Shown here piece after piece: positions 1 through 7,665 of a stretch of 64,000 nt of DNA. The number at the start of each line of letters is the position of its first letter. Within the stretch, counting starts at the first letter, position 1. This DNA comes from Spirochaeta africana DSM 8902 (GTDB lineage Bacteria > Spirochaetota > Spirochaetia > DSM-27196 > DSM-8902): NCBI RefSeq assembly GCF_000242595.2, contig NC_017098.1, positions 1,178,001-1,242,000 of the forward strand, given 5' to 3'. Below the pieces are notes generated by a model, which did not search any database, was not told the DNA's origin, and saw only the letters and a program-made list of their open reading frames with translations. The position numbers and the translations under genes were made by a program.

Positions 1-92
1 ACAAGAATTGTCTTCTCATTGAAACTTGGATTGCTAACTGCCTTGTGAATCGTAAGCGGCTTGTTCTTGTATTGTATTCCTCGATGTGCCAC
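1..92 (-). CDS. possible 5' end of a gene leaving the window (uncertain)
   Basis: Reading leftwards from a GTG at 92 there is an open frame to the window edge, about 30 codons, with protein-like composition (R-G-I-Q-Y-K-N-K-P-L-T-I-H-K-A-V). The stretch is clearly AT-richer than the rest of the window. The GTG overlaps the TAG of a frame ending M-A-T-K-S-L-G-L, so it could be translationally coupled, or the two frames could belong to one frameshifted gene. A third frame (ATG near 118) is also open for about 29 codons, so the correct frame is not certain. I do not recognise the product. Confidence 0.25.
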   Translation of the reverse strand, partial: MAHRGIQYKNKPLTIHKAVSNPSFNEKTIL

Positions 93-469
93 TATAACCC
101 CAATGATTTAGTTGCCATAACATCTTCTCTCCCCAGTTTCCCCTGATCTGTGCGAACTGGTCGGGGACTGGTATCTCGTTTCCGGTGTACCAGTGCTACT
201 GGTTCCATGAAATGGTTTCCGATCAGCTTTTGCGTATGTATGCGGGGCATATGCGGAAAACCTGTGTGTGTACTTCGGCAGCGGATACACCGGGGTCTGT
301 ACGCGCGCGGTGGCGATTGCTGCCGGAAGCCGTAGCATGCGTGTCGGGGCGGGCGGCGGACCAGCCTCGGCCGTCGAGCACATACGTTGTACGTACCATC
401 AGTGTAATGCAAAAAATGCAGAAATCAACCATGGATTTGGAGATAAATAGCACTATCGGTGGTGCATGG
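93..469. other. 377-bp stretch without a supportable gene
   Basis: Open frames exist on both strands but none has convincing composition, a good ribosome-binding site or recognisable motifs. The sequence passes from AT-rich on the left to GC-rich on the right. I see no tRNA, terminator or clear repeat. It lies downstream of the leftward flavodoxin-like gene and upstream of the possible partial gene at the left edge. Confidence 0.5.
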
Positions 470-946
470 TTACAGCTCTTGTGCCCAGGCCTGCACCTCG
501 GTGGGATCCTGCAGATCCAGCGGGGTGGCAGCGGGAATGCCAAACAGCATACGCGCCGGTGTGGGCAGCGGCTTGTCGATGCGTCCCCGAAAGATGGCGG
601 TTTGGCGGGCACCACTGGTGCGGGCAAGTTCGGCAATCCCTTTGGCGACGATCTTGCGCCAGAGCTTCCAGCCGCTGTGCATGACATACGAGACGGCGAA
701 CAGGGAGAGCACAACCCCGTCCAGAGCCGCTGCGTTCGCCTGGAGGTACTGCTTCGCCTGGGGGACCCATTGCATGCCGTTGATTGGTGCGCCGACTATC
801 ACATGACTGTAGGGGGTAAGGTCTGCGGCTTGTTCCAGTGGCAGGATATCAACCTCGGTTCCGCGGTCGCGCAAGGCCTGCGCAAGCTGATCGGCGATCT
901 CTTTGGTGGTGCCGGTTTTGGTATACCAGGTTATCAGATACTTCAT
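470..946 (-). CDS. flavodoxin-domain protein
   Basis: A 158-residue cytoplasmic protein with a flavodoxin fold. It begins with a beta strand followed by a T-K-T-G-T-T phosphate loop at residues 9-14, the usual FMN-phosphate binding site. A second hydrophobic strand ends in V-G-A-P-I (about residues 50-55), typical of the flavin loop. The family includes small electron-transfer flavodoxins and the HemG-type protoporphyrinogen oxidase; nothing here decides between them. The start at 946 is supported by a strong promoter ending 5 nt upstream, which would give a leaderless mRNA; there is no Shine-Dalgarno. It is divergent from the hydrolase gene on the right. Confidence 0.8.
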   Translation of the reverse strand: MKYLITWYTKTGTTKEIADQLAQALRDRGTEVDILPLEQAADLTPYSHVIVGAPINGMQWVPQAKQYLQANAAALDGVVLSLFAVSYVMHSGWKLWRKIVAKGIAELARTSGARQTAIFRGRIDKPLPTPARMLFGIPAATPLDLQDPTEVQAWAQEL

Positions 947-951
947 AGTAC

Positions 952-980
952 TCTATAGCCCTGTTTCCGGCATCCGTCAA
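952..980 (-). promoter_or_regulatory. sigma70-type promoter of the flavodoxin-like gene
   Basis: On the minus strand TTGACG (980-975) and TATAGA (957-952) are separated by exactly 17 bp. The -10 ends 5 nt before the ATG at 946, so the transcript should start at or next to the start codon. Confidence 0.7.
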
Positions 981-984
981 TAAT

Positions 985-1013
985 TTGATATCCGGGATCG
1001 TATATTCTACAAT
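985..1013 (+). promoter_or_regulatory. sigma70-type promoter of the alpha/beta hydrolase gene
   Basis: TTGATA (985-990) and TACAAT (1008-1013) with a 17-bp spacer. It is back to back with the flavodoxin promoter, only 4 bp separating the two -35 boxes. The predicted start site near 1020 leaves a short leader that carries AGGAGG (1025-1030). Confidence 0.7.
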
Positions 1014-1035
1014 CTCAGCGGATCAGGAGGATGGA

Positions 1036-2528
1036 ATGGGCAAAATGGGTCTGGTAGTGGTTGTCGTGTGGTCGATGCTGGTGTCTTTCGGGTGTTCGAC
1101 GGTACGTGCTGAGCTGGTAGATGATATCGATCCAGGTATTTTCCCTGGCTTCGAGTTTCAAGTGTATACAACTGAGGTGCCCCGAATCCGGCCGGAGGTA
1201 ACGGCGGGGGCGGACGAAACCCCTCGTACCTACAGCCTGTATGCGGCGGTGGTCCGGCCGTCGTTTCGGGCCGGGAAGAGAACGCGGGATGTTATTGTCT
1301 ATATTCCCGGTGGGCCCGGGGGTGAGGGGATTGTGCCGCCGGGACAGTTTGAGCGCGATCTTTCGAGGCAGATGGATCTGCTGCTCCTGGATCAGCGGGG
1401 GATTGCGTGGTCGGATCCGGACATGCTGCTGACCGAGCGTTTGCCGGAGGATCCTGCGGATGCCCGGGAACGGGTTGCCAGGCTGTTGGCTCGGCGGGCA
1501 CTGCAGGGGCTGCCGCTGGAGGGGATAAACTCACGCGAGGCGCAGCAGATATTATCCATTGGGCCGATGAACTGGGCTACGATCGGGTGTTCCTGTACGG
1601 CAGTTCATACGGGACACGGGTTGCGATGATTGCGGCCGAGCTGTTTCCCGATCGGGTGGGCGGACTGGTGCTGGATGGGCCGGTCGCTCCGGGTGTAGCG
1701 CGGGTCGAAACCAGCGCCGTTCATGCTGCCCGTGCGATGGATGCCTTCTTTGCGGCTGTTGCAGAGGCAGTCGCGGATGATTCCCCGTATGCGACCCTGG
1801 GACCGGACTACCGGGAGTTTCGCGACAATCTGCCGGCAGAGGGGCTGCAGCTGCCGGTGTTCCTGAGCGAGGTTCCGGGTGGGCCGCATATTTCCGGGGC
1901 AGACATGGACGGTTTTGTATTCCATTCCCTGTACCGGACGACCCGGATTGCCACCCTTCCGCGGGCGTTGCATGAACTGCTGCGGGGCAATACCGGCTTC
2001 CGTGGGCTACGGCCCCTGGCAGCGAGAGGGTTGCCGATACCTGCCGACGAGGACGAGGAGTACTTCGAGGGTGGGGTGATGCATCTGACCTTTTTGCTGT
2101 GGCGTTACAACGATAACTGGCGGGATTTCCGGGAGGGGGTACTGCGTGATGCGGCTGCGGAGGTGGCAGATTCCTATCCTGGCATAGCCGAGTACTGGCT
2201 TGATGACCTGGCGGCCATGCAGGCTATTGCTGATCTGGAGCTGATTCAGTCGCCGGGCGCCGGGCGGCATGATCCAGCCAGGATCCAGGCACCGGTGCTG
2301 ATACTTTCCGGCGAGCTGGATCCGATCACCCCGGTGTGGCAGGCCGAGGAGCTGTCGCAGCAGATCCCGGGCAGCCGGTTGCAGATTATCCCGCAAGCCG
2401 GCCATGATCCGGGACTGTTCTTCCGTCCGGTCTCGCAGGCAGCTGCACGCTTCTTTATCGATCCCGAAGATCCCGGGATTGACGAGCTTCTGGACAGTGT
2501 CGGCGCTGCCGGATTCCGGTTCTGGTGA
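1036..2528 (+). pseudogene. secreted alpha/beta hydrolase (tripeptidyl-peptidase-like), frameshifted
   Basis: The ATG at 1036 follows AGGAGG with 5-nt spacing and opens a signal-peptide-like sequence ending near an F-G-C. The first frame carries the oxyanion region (I-P-G-G-P-G-G) and L-L-D-Q-R-G, but leaves the family pattern after I-N-S-R-E-A near 1542. The next frame takes over with A-D-I-I-H-W-A-D-E-L-G-Y-D, the nucleophile elbow G-S-S-Y-G, a C-terminal G-E-L-D-P-I-T-P (acid) and A-G-H-D (histidine). The two halves form one S33-type hydrolase of the TAP-like group, so about one base is missing around 1537-1545. This is either a real inactivating frameshift or a sequence error; no slippery run is visible. 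The 3' end overlaps the convergent MFS gene by 74 bp. Confidence 0.75.
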
Positions 2529-3597
2529 TGTCGGCGATGACGCACAGTATGGCAAGGGTGGCGAACAAACCGGCTGTGGGCAGGTTCATGAGCATGGGGC
2601 CGATGATGCTGCCGCTGATACGTATGGTTGAGTACAGCCCCATACCCCGTGCGGCGGCGTTTTGCGCGCGGCGGGCGGCGAACTGATTACCGCCTGCTAC
2701 CATGCGGCCGACCCAGAGGCCGCTGAGTATCAGCAGCAGTACCATCGGGAGCCATGCTTCGCCAGGCAGCACCACCGACAGCAGCAGGCAGCTGAAGGCT
2801 ATGGCCAGTAGCCCTCCGGCACGGGTGTCGGGATGTATCTGCCGGGATTGATACAGGATTCCGGCCAGTACGATGGCTTCGAATAACGCTGCGGCGATCT
2901 TTCCTGCCAGTGCCGAGTCTGTGGCAGACTCGGCTGCGGTGGGGATCAGGGTTTCCAGTGCCGATAGCAGGCAGGCTGCGATAATGGCATACAGGATGGC
3001 CGGTGCCATGTGCTGCAGCACCGGGACAGCGGTAGCGGGCTTGGCGGGTTTTTCGCGGGACGGGGGCTGCGAGCGCGGTACTGCCAGCAGGATGGTGCCA
3101 AACAGGGCCATGCCGGTACCGGCAACCCCGGTCAGCGCCAGGCGCGGGGAGAGGACCATAGCGGAGCCGAACACCAGGGGCCCGCTGATGGCGCCGAGGC
3201 TGGCCGAAAGTTCAATCCTGCCCATGCGACGGGATTGCGTGGCGGTGTGGGTGGATCGGGTTGCCGCAGCAATGAATGGCACCGCAGCCATGCCGGCACC
3301 ACCGAAGCCATGCAGCAGACGCAGCAGCAGTGCCGCGGGATACTGTGCCAGCAGGACACTCATGCCGCCCAAAGCGGCACTCCAGATCAGGAGTGCCGTG
3401 ACCATCCCTGTTTTGACCCCATAGCGGCGAACAAATGGTCCCCAGCACCAGCCGGTGGTTACCGCAGCCAATGGCCCGACTGCAATCAGGCTGCTGGCCT
3501 GTAGCGGTGAGTTGTAGATGTGCTTGAGCTGCGGATAAGCGGTAGCAAGCCCGACCTCTGTCAGCACATCTATGAAGGGCAGCAGATACAGCAGCAT
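2455..3597 (-). CDS. MFS-type permease
   Basis: A 380-residue hydrophobic protein with about 11-12 predicted membrane segments, the size of a major facilitator superfamily transporter. An R-R-Y-G-V-K-T-G stretch after the second segment matches the usual cytoplasmic loop 2-3 motif only loosely. The ATG at 3597 overlaps the stop of the upstream LacI-type regulator (TGATG), so translation is probably coupled; a longer frame upstream is not needed. The substrate cannot be read from sequence; pairing with a LacI regulator suggests a sugar or related small molecule, but the family also contains drug exporters. The 3' end overlaps the convergent hydrolase. Confidence 0.8.
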   Translation of the reverse strand: MLLYLLPFIDVLTEVGLATAYPQLKHIYNSPLQASSLIAVGPLAAVTTGWCWGPFVRRYGVKTGMVTALLIWSAALGGMSVLLAQYPAALLLRLLHGFGGAGMAAVPFIAAATRSTHTATQSRRMGRIELSASLGAISGPLVFGSAMVLSPRLALTGVAGTGMALFGTILLAVPRSQPPSREKPAKPATAVPVLQHMAPAILYAIIAACLLSALETLIPTAAESATDSALAGKIAAALFEAIVLAGILYQSRQIHPDTRAGGLLAIAFSCLLLSVVLPGEAWLPMVLLLILSGLWVGRMVAGGNQFAARRAQNAAARGMGLYSTIRISGSIIGPMLMNLPTAGLFATLAILCVIADITRTGIRQRRHCPEARQSRDLRDR

Positions 3598-4580
3598 CAG
3601 GTCGACTCGCGATGAATAAGGCGGTAGGCAATCTGTATCGAACGGGGATGCGTGCCGGGGGAGGTGGTGCACTGGATCAGGTGTTCCAGTGCACGCTCGC
3701 CCATGGTGCGGACCGGTTGATGAATCGTCGATATCCCCAGCACCTCGGCCAGGGGCTGATCATCAAATCCCAGTACCTTCAGTTGTTCCGGTATGGCGAT
3801 TCCCCGCTTGCGGGCAGCCATGAGTATGCCAGCGGCCAGATCGTCGGAACCACAGAAGACGGCATCGAACGGGAATGCCCCGGCGGTGTAAGCGGCAAAC
3901 ACCTCCTCGCCATTGTGCAGCAGGTCATCGCTAACCTGCTGTGTTGCGATGGCAGCATTCGGGTATCCCTCGGCAAACTCCTGAAAGGCGGTCAGGCGAA
4001 TGGTGTTGCTGCTGCAGGGGGATGTCGGGGTTGTGTGCAGACAGAGGATATTTCTGGCTCCCTGTTCGTACAAATGATGCAACCCGTCGAGCGTACTTTG
4101 GCGATGGTCGATGTACACACCGGGTAGATCTGCATGCTGCAGTGCCTGATCGCAGGTTACCAGTGGGAAATCGGTGAGCCAGTCGCCATACTCGGACCAG
4201 GGGGACAGCTCGGAAGCGATAATTACCCCATCGACTGCCCTGGTTACCACCAGCTGCATCAGTCGCCCGGGGTGCCAGGCCTCACCGCGAACCTGCTGTA
4301 CCAGAATATCATGGCCCAACCGGGCGGCAGCGGCGCCCACCCCGGCAATCAGGGATGAGTAGAACGGGTGAGCCGCATCCTCGATTACCAGCGCGATCCG
4401 GCGGGTCTGTCCGCTGCGCAGTACCCGCGCAGAGTCGTTGGGTACATAGCCCAGTTCTTTGATCGCCAGCTGGATGGTGAGCTGTGCTTCCTTTGACACA
4501 TACGGATGGCCGTTCAGATACCGGGAAACCGTAGCTGCCGACAAGCCGGTGTGCCGGGCAATATCATGTATAGTCGCCAT
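3597..4580 (-). CDS. LacI-family transcriptional regulator
   Basis: 327 residues. The N terminus is a classic LacI helix-turn-helix: T-I-H-D-I-A-R-H-T-G-L-S-A-A-T-V-S-R-Y-L-N-G, with the hinge helix R-V-L-R-S-G-Q-T. A periplasmic-binding-protein-like effector domain follows (I-A-L-V-I-E-D, then F-C-G-S-D-D-L-A and L-G-F-D-D-Q-P). The ATG at 4580 is preferred to longer in-frame starts because the HTH begins immediately and a promoter lies just upstream. It is cotranscribed with the MFS permease and probably represses both genes through an operator in its own promoter. The effector is unknown. Confidence 0.9.
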   Translation of the reverse strand: MATIHDIARHTGLSAATVSRYLNGHPYVSKEAQLTIQLAIKELGYVPNDSARVLRSGQTRRIALVIEDAAHPFYSSLIAGVGAAAARLGHDILVQQVRGEAWHPGRLMQLVVTRAVDGVIIASELSPWSEYGDWLTDFPLVTCDQALQHADLPGVYIDHRQSTLDGLHHLYEQGARNILCLHTTPTSPCSSNTIRLTAFQEFAEGYPNAAIATQQVSDDLLHNGEEVFAAYTAGAFPFDAVFCGSDDLAAGILMAARKRGIAIPEQLKVLGFDDQPLAEVLGISTIHQPVRTMGERALEHLIQCTTSPGTHPRSIQIAYRLIHREST

Positions 4581-4587
4581 ACCGGAT

Positions 4588-4618
4588 ACCATAGCATCTG
4601 GAATCGATTTCATGGCAA
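4588..4618 (-). promoter_or_regulatory. autoregulated lacI-type promoter with near-palindromic operator
   Basis: On the minus strand an extended -10 (TGCTATGGT, core 4593-4588) lies 7 nt before the ATG at 4580. A TTGCCA -35 (4618-4613) sits 19 bp upstream. The spacer contains TGGAATCGATTTCA (4599-4612), symmetric at 12 of 14 positions around a central CG, the layout of LacI-family operators. The serine hydrolase on the other side starts at 4662 and could share the site. Confidence 0.5.
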
Positions 4619-4661
4619 GCCGGATTTGATTTTTTTGCCGGATAATCTGAGACTCATACAC

Positions 4662-6044
4662 ATGAAAACTTCGGTGACAGGTCTTCGTATCCTGCTGGTG
4701 CTGCTCTTTGCCAGCTGTCTGCCGCTGTTGAGCGGGCAGCAACCACAGATAGCATCCCTGGCAGGGCAGTATCTGGAGTCAGCCCCGGGCGGGGTGGTGG
4801 TCGGGTATTATCAGCACGGCCAGATCAGCTGGTATGCCGCAGGGGAGAGCGGTAAACCGGGGATGGCCCTCAGTCCGGATGTGTATTTCGAGATCGGGTC
4901 GATTACCAAGGCGGTTATCGGTACCGGGTTGGCGGCCCTGGAGCGGGACGGGGTGATTGCTGCCAGCAGGCAGGTGGGTGAGCTGGATGCGCGGCTGCCA
5001 GGCGAGCTGGCCAGCCGGAGCCTGGAGGAGCTGGCAACCCATACCTCCGGGCTGCCGCGTGTTCGTCTGGGGGTGCGTGGGCTGGGGCGTGCGCTGGTGC
5101 GCCATCGCGATCCCTATGCCGGGCTGGATGAGGCGGCACTGCTGCGGGACCTGGATGCGGTCGCCCTGGATGATCCGGGAGAGTTTCGCTACTCCAACAT
5201 GGGGTATGCCCTGCTGGGGCATCTGCTGCAGGAGTCCCTGGAGTCGCCGTTTCCGGTATCGATAAGCCGGGATATGGATCTCCCGCGGCCGCAGGGGTTT
5301 ACTGCTAATGGGCGGCGCACCCCGTACTGGGGCTTCGATGCTTATGCCGGTGCCGGGGGGATGCTGGCTACCCCGCGCGAGCTGCTTGCGTTTACGGTGC
5401 AGCTGCTGGACCCCGACTCAAGCCAGGCGGCGGCTGCGCTGCCCAGGGCCGAGGCGGGGGGAGAGCGGCAGATCGGGTTGGGTTGGCTCATCGAACCGGT
5501 TGGCGAGGATGCGACCTTGGTGTGGCACAACGGTGGCACCGGCGGGTTTCGCAGCTTTGCCGGGGCGGTCCCGGAGCGGGACACTGCGGTGGTGGTGCTG
5601 GCCAACTCGGCGGTCAGTGTGGATCCGCTGGCCCGTGCGCTGGTAAGCGGCGAGGACTCTCTGCCGGAACCCGAATCCCCGGGGGCGTTCGCCTGGGCGA
5701 TGGGGATACTGATGCCGCTGCTGGTGCTGGCCTATTTTTTCCGGGTGATGCTCGGTCTACGCTATCCGCAGCTGCAGCCCAGGGATGCCCTGGAAACCAC
5801 CAGCGGATGTACATCGGCGCTGTTGTCGGCGGCGGTCTGGCCGATTGTTGCCCCGGCAGCCATCTATACTGCATGGACAGGGATGCTGCTGGCAGTACTG
5901 TCTGTCGCGGGGGGTGTCGCTGGCCTTGGTGTGGTGTACCACAGGCGACTGCCCGGCTCGGTGTCGCGCCATTGGTGGCAGGGGCTGGCGCGGGCAGCTG
6001 CGGCTGTGGGCTACGGGGTCCTGGCGGTGGCGCTGGTATGGTAA
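4662..6044 (+). CDS. exported serine hydrolase (class C beta-lactamase fold) with C-terminal membrane segments
   Basis: 460 residues starting at the ATG with an immediate signal peptide. It carries the three serine beta-lactamase/DD-peptidase motifs: S-I-T-K (Ser80, Lys83), Y-S-N (Tyr177) and H-N-G (His289). After the catalytic domain about three membrane segments follow (from about residue 345), so the enzyme is anchored with its active domain probably in the periplasm. Such proteins act on peptides, esters or cell-wall D-amino acid peptides; beta-lactam hydrolysis is not implied. It is divergent from the LacI regulator. A second, unrelated-looking copy of the fold lies at 9158-10432. Confidence 0.85.
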   Translation: MKTSVTGLRILLVLLFASCLPLLSGQQPQIASLAGQYLESAPGGVVVGYYQHGQISWYAAGESGKPGMALSPDVYFEIGSITKAVIGTGLAALERDGVIAASRQVGELDARLPGELASRSLEELATHTSGLPRVRLGVRGLGRALVRHRDPYAGLDEAALLRDLDAVALDDPGEFRYSNMGYALLGHLLQESLESPFPVSISRDMDLPRPQGFTANGRRTPYWGFDAYAGAGGMLATPRELLAFTVQLLDPDSSQAAAALPRAEAGGERQIGLGWLIEPVGEDATLVWHNGGTGGFRSFAGAVPERDTAVVVLANSAVSVDPLARALVSGEDSLPEPESPGAFAWAMGILMPLLVLAYFFRVMLGLRYPQLQPRDALETTSGCTSALLSAAVWPIVAPAAIYTAWTGMLLAVLSVAGGVAGLGVVYHRRLPGSVSRHWWQGLARAAAAVGYGVLAVALVW

Positions 6045-6059
6045 TCCTGTAAAAACCAT

Positions 6060-6089
6060 TTGACTAAAAACAGAAAACAGTCATACAAT
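6060..6089 (+). promoter_or_regulatory. promoter of the TetR/ABC operon with a possible operator
   Basis: TTGACT (6060-6065) and TACAAT (6084-6089) with an 18-bp spacer. An inverted repeat TGACT-N13-AGTCA (6061-6083) overlaps the -35 and spacer and could be the TetR-type operator. The promoter lies inside the longest open frame, which argues for the ATG at 6108 as the regulator's start. Confidence 0.55.
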
Positions 6090-6107
6090 CCTTCTCTGGG
6101 GGTATAT

Positions 6108-6776
6108 ATGCCGCGAGGGTTTACCGAGCTGGAGCAAAGGCGAATTCGTGCCCGGCTGCAGCAGGCCGGGCGGGATATCCTGGGCCGACGGGGGGTGCGC
6201 AAGACCACCATCGACGAGCTGGCATCTGCGGCCGGGATTTCCAAGGGGAGTTTCTACCGGTTCTACACCGGCAAGGAGGCGCTGGCACTGGAGCTGCTGG
6301 CGGCCTGGGAGCGCGGGTTTCATGACGGGATTGCCGAGCGGTTTTCCACGCACGCGCCGCAGGGGCGAGAGGCCTGTGCCGCGCAGCTGGCTGCGGTGTT
6401 TCTGGAGGATTTTCCGCAGCAGATTGCGGTTTCCGGGATTGCCGGGCTGTTCGATCCGCAGGAGATGGCCTGGCTGGTGCAGCGGGCCAGGCCTGCGGAT
6501 GTGCAGCGGATGGACGAACAGGATCTGCGGCTGTTCGATCGACTCAGGCCGCTGCTGGCAGCAGCCGGGGTAGTGCCGTGCGTCGATGACCTGGAGATCG
6601 TGGCGGCGCTGCGGCTGCTGTTCGAGGCCGGCACCGGGATGATGGGCACGGTGCAGGGCGGGCCGCTTACGGCAGCGCACTACCGGCAGGGGTTTATCCT
6701 GCTGGTGGAGGGGCTGCTGCAGCGGTGTTTTAGCGAGTCGGGGCAGGGTGCTGCCCGGGGAGACAGGAATGAGTGA
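6108..6776 (+). CDS. TetR-family transcriptional regulator
   Basis: 222 residues. The N-terminal HTH is clear: a first helix leading to R-R-G-V-R-K-T-T-I-D-E-L-A-S-A-A-G-I-S-K-G-S-F-Y-R-F-Y, then K-E-A-L. The C-terminal ligand domain is variable, as usual. GGGGG at 6098-6102 serves as ribosome-binding site for the ATG at 6108. It overlaps the following ABC ATPase gene by 8 bp and most likely represses this exporter operon in response to a toxic substrate, which is inference from context. Confidence 0.85.
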   Translation: MPRGFTELEQRRIRARLQQAGRDILGRRGVRKTTIDELASAAGISKGSFYRFYTGKEALALELLAAWERGFHDGIAERFSTHAPQGREACAAQLAAVFLEDFPQQIAVSGIAGLFDPQEMAWLVQRARPADVQRMDEQDLRLFDRLRPLLAAAGVVPCVDDLEIVAALRLLFEAGTGMMGTVQGGPLTAAHYRQGFILLVEGLLQRCFSESGQGAARGDRNE

Positions 6777-7665
6777 GTACTTGATCGAGGTGCAGGGGCT
6801 GGGGTATCGCTACAGCGGGGCATCCCGCGATGCGGTGACCGGGCTCGGGTTTGCGGTGTTGCCGGGGCAGATTTATGGTTTTCTGGGCCCAAGCGGGGCC
6901 GGCAAATCGACCACGCAGAAGATCCTGTATCGGCTGCTGCCGGACTATGAGGGTTCGGTGCGGCTGTTCGGGCGTGAGGTGCGCGACTGGGACGGGGCGC
7001 TGTATGACCGCCTGGGGATCGGGTTCGAGACCCCGAACCTGTATGCCAAACTGACCGGGCGGGAGAATCTGCAGTTTGCGTTGTCCATGCGCCGGGAGGC
7101 CGGGGGTGCGGCGGCAGATATTGGCTCGGCAGCAGAACGGCTGGGGCTTGGCGCGGCACTGGACAGCCTGACCGATACCTACTCCAAGGGGATGCGGATG
7201 CGCCTGGCGTTTCTGCGGGCGGTGCTGCATCGCCCGCCGCTGCTGTTCCTGGACGAACCGACATCCGGGCTGGATCCGCTGTGGGCGCGGGAGGTCAAGG
7301 ACTGGATACTGGAACTGCGGGCTGCCGGGACGGCGATATTCCTGACTACCCACTCGATGGAGCTGGCCGATGAGCTGTGCGACACGGTCGGGTTTCTGGC
7401 GGATGGGCAGCTGGTGCTGCAGGAGCCGCCGGATGAGCTCAAGCGCCGCTTCGGCAAGCCCGGGGTGATTGTCAGCGGACGGGATGCGGCCGGTGCTGGC
7501 CTGGATATCGAGGTGGGGTATGATGATCTGCTGCAGCAGGATCTGCGGGCCCGCTACGGGCTGCAGGAGATCTCCCGGGTGTGCAATCGTGAGGTCAGCC
7601 TGGAGGAGGTCTTCCTGCAGGTTACCGGGCAGCGGCTGATCCCGGCCGGCGAGGGAGGATCGTGA
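6769..7665 (+). CDS. ABC transporter ATP-binding protein
   Basis: 298 residues. Walker A is G-P-S-G-A-G-K-S-T (40-48). The signature is degenerate (Y-S-K-G-M-R-M-R-L-A), Walker B is L-L-F-L-D-E-P-T-S-G-L-D-P and the switch histidine is in T-T-H-S-M. The subfamily resembles the drug or natural-product exporter ATPases (DrrA/CcmA-like) with a separate permease. The ATG at 6769 overlaps the TetR stop; the next gene overlaps this one, so the three form one translational unit. It should energise export by the permease encoded next. Confidence 0.88.
   Translation: MSEYLIEVQGLGYRYSGASRDAVTGLGFAVLPGQIYGFLGPSGAGKSTTQKILYRLLPDYEGSVRLFGREVRDWDGALYDRLGIGFETPNLYAKLTGRENLQFALSMRREAGGAAADIGSAAERLGLGAALDSLTDTYSKGMRMRLAFLRAVLHRPPLLFLDEPTSGLDPLWAREVKDWILELRAAGTAIFLTTHSMELADELCDTVGFLADGQLVLQEPPDELKRRFGKPGVIVSGRDAAGAGLDIEVGYDDLLQQDLRARYGLQEISRVCNREVSLEEVFLQVTGQRLIPAGEGGS

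Noticed and set aside
185-958. 257-codon rightward open frame
   Set aside because: It lies over the leftward flavodoxin-like gene, has no ribosome-binding site and no protein-like pattern; it is a shadow frame caused by high GC.
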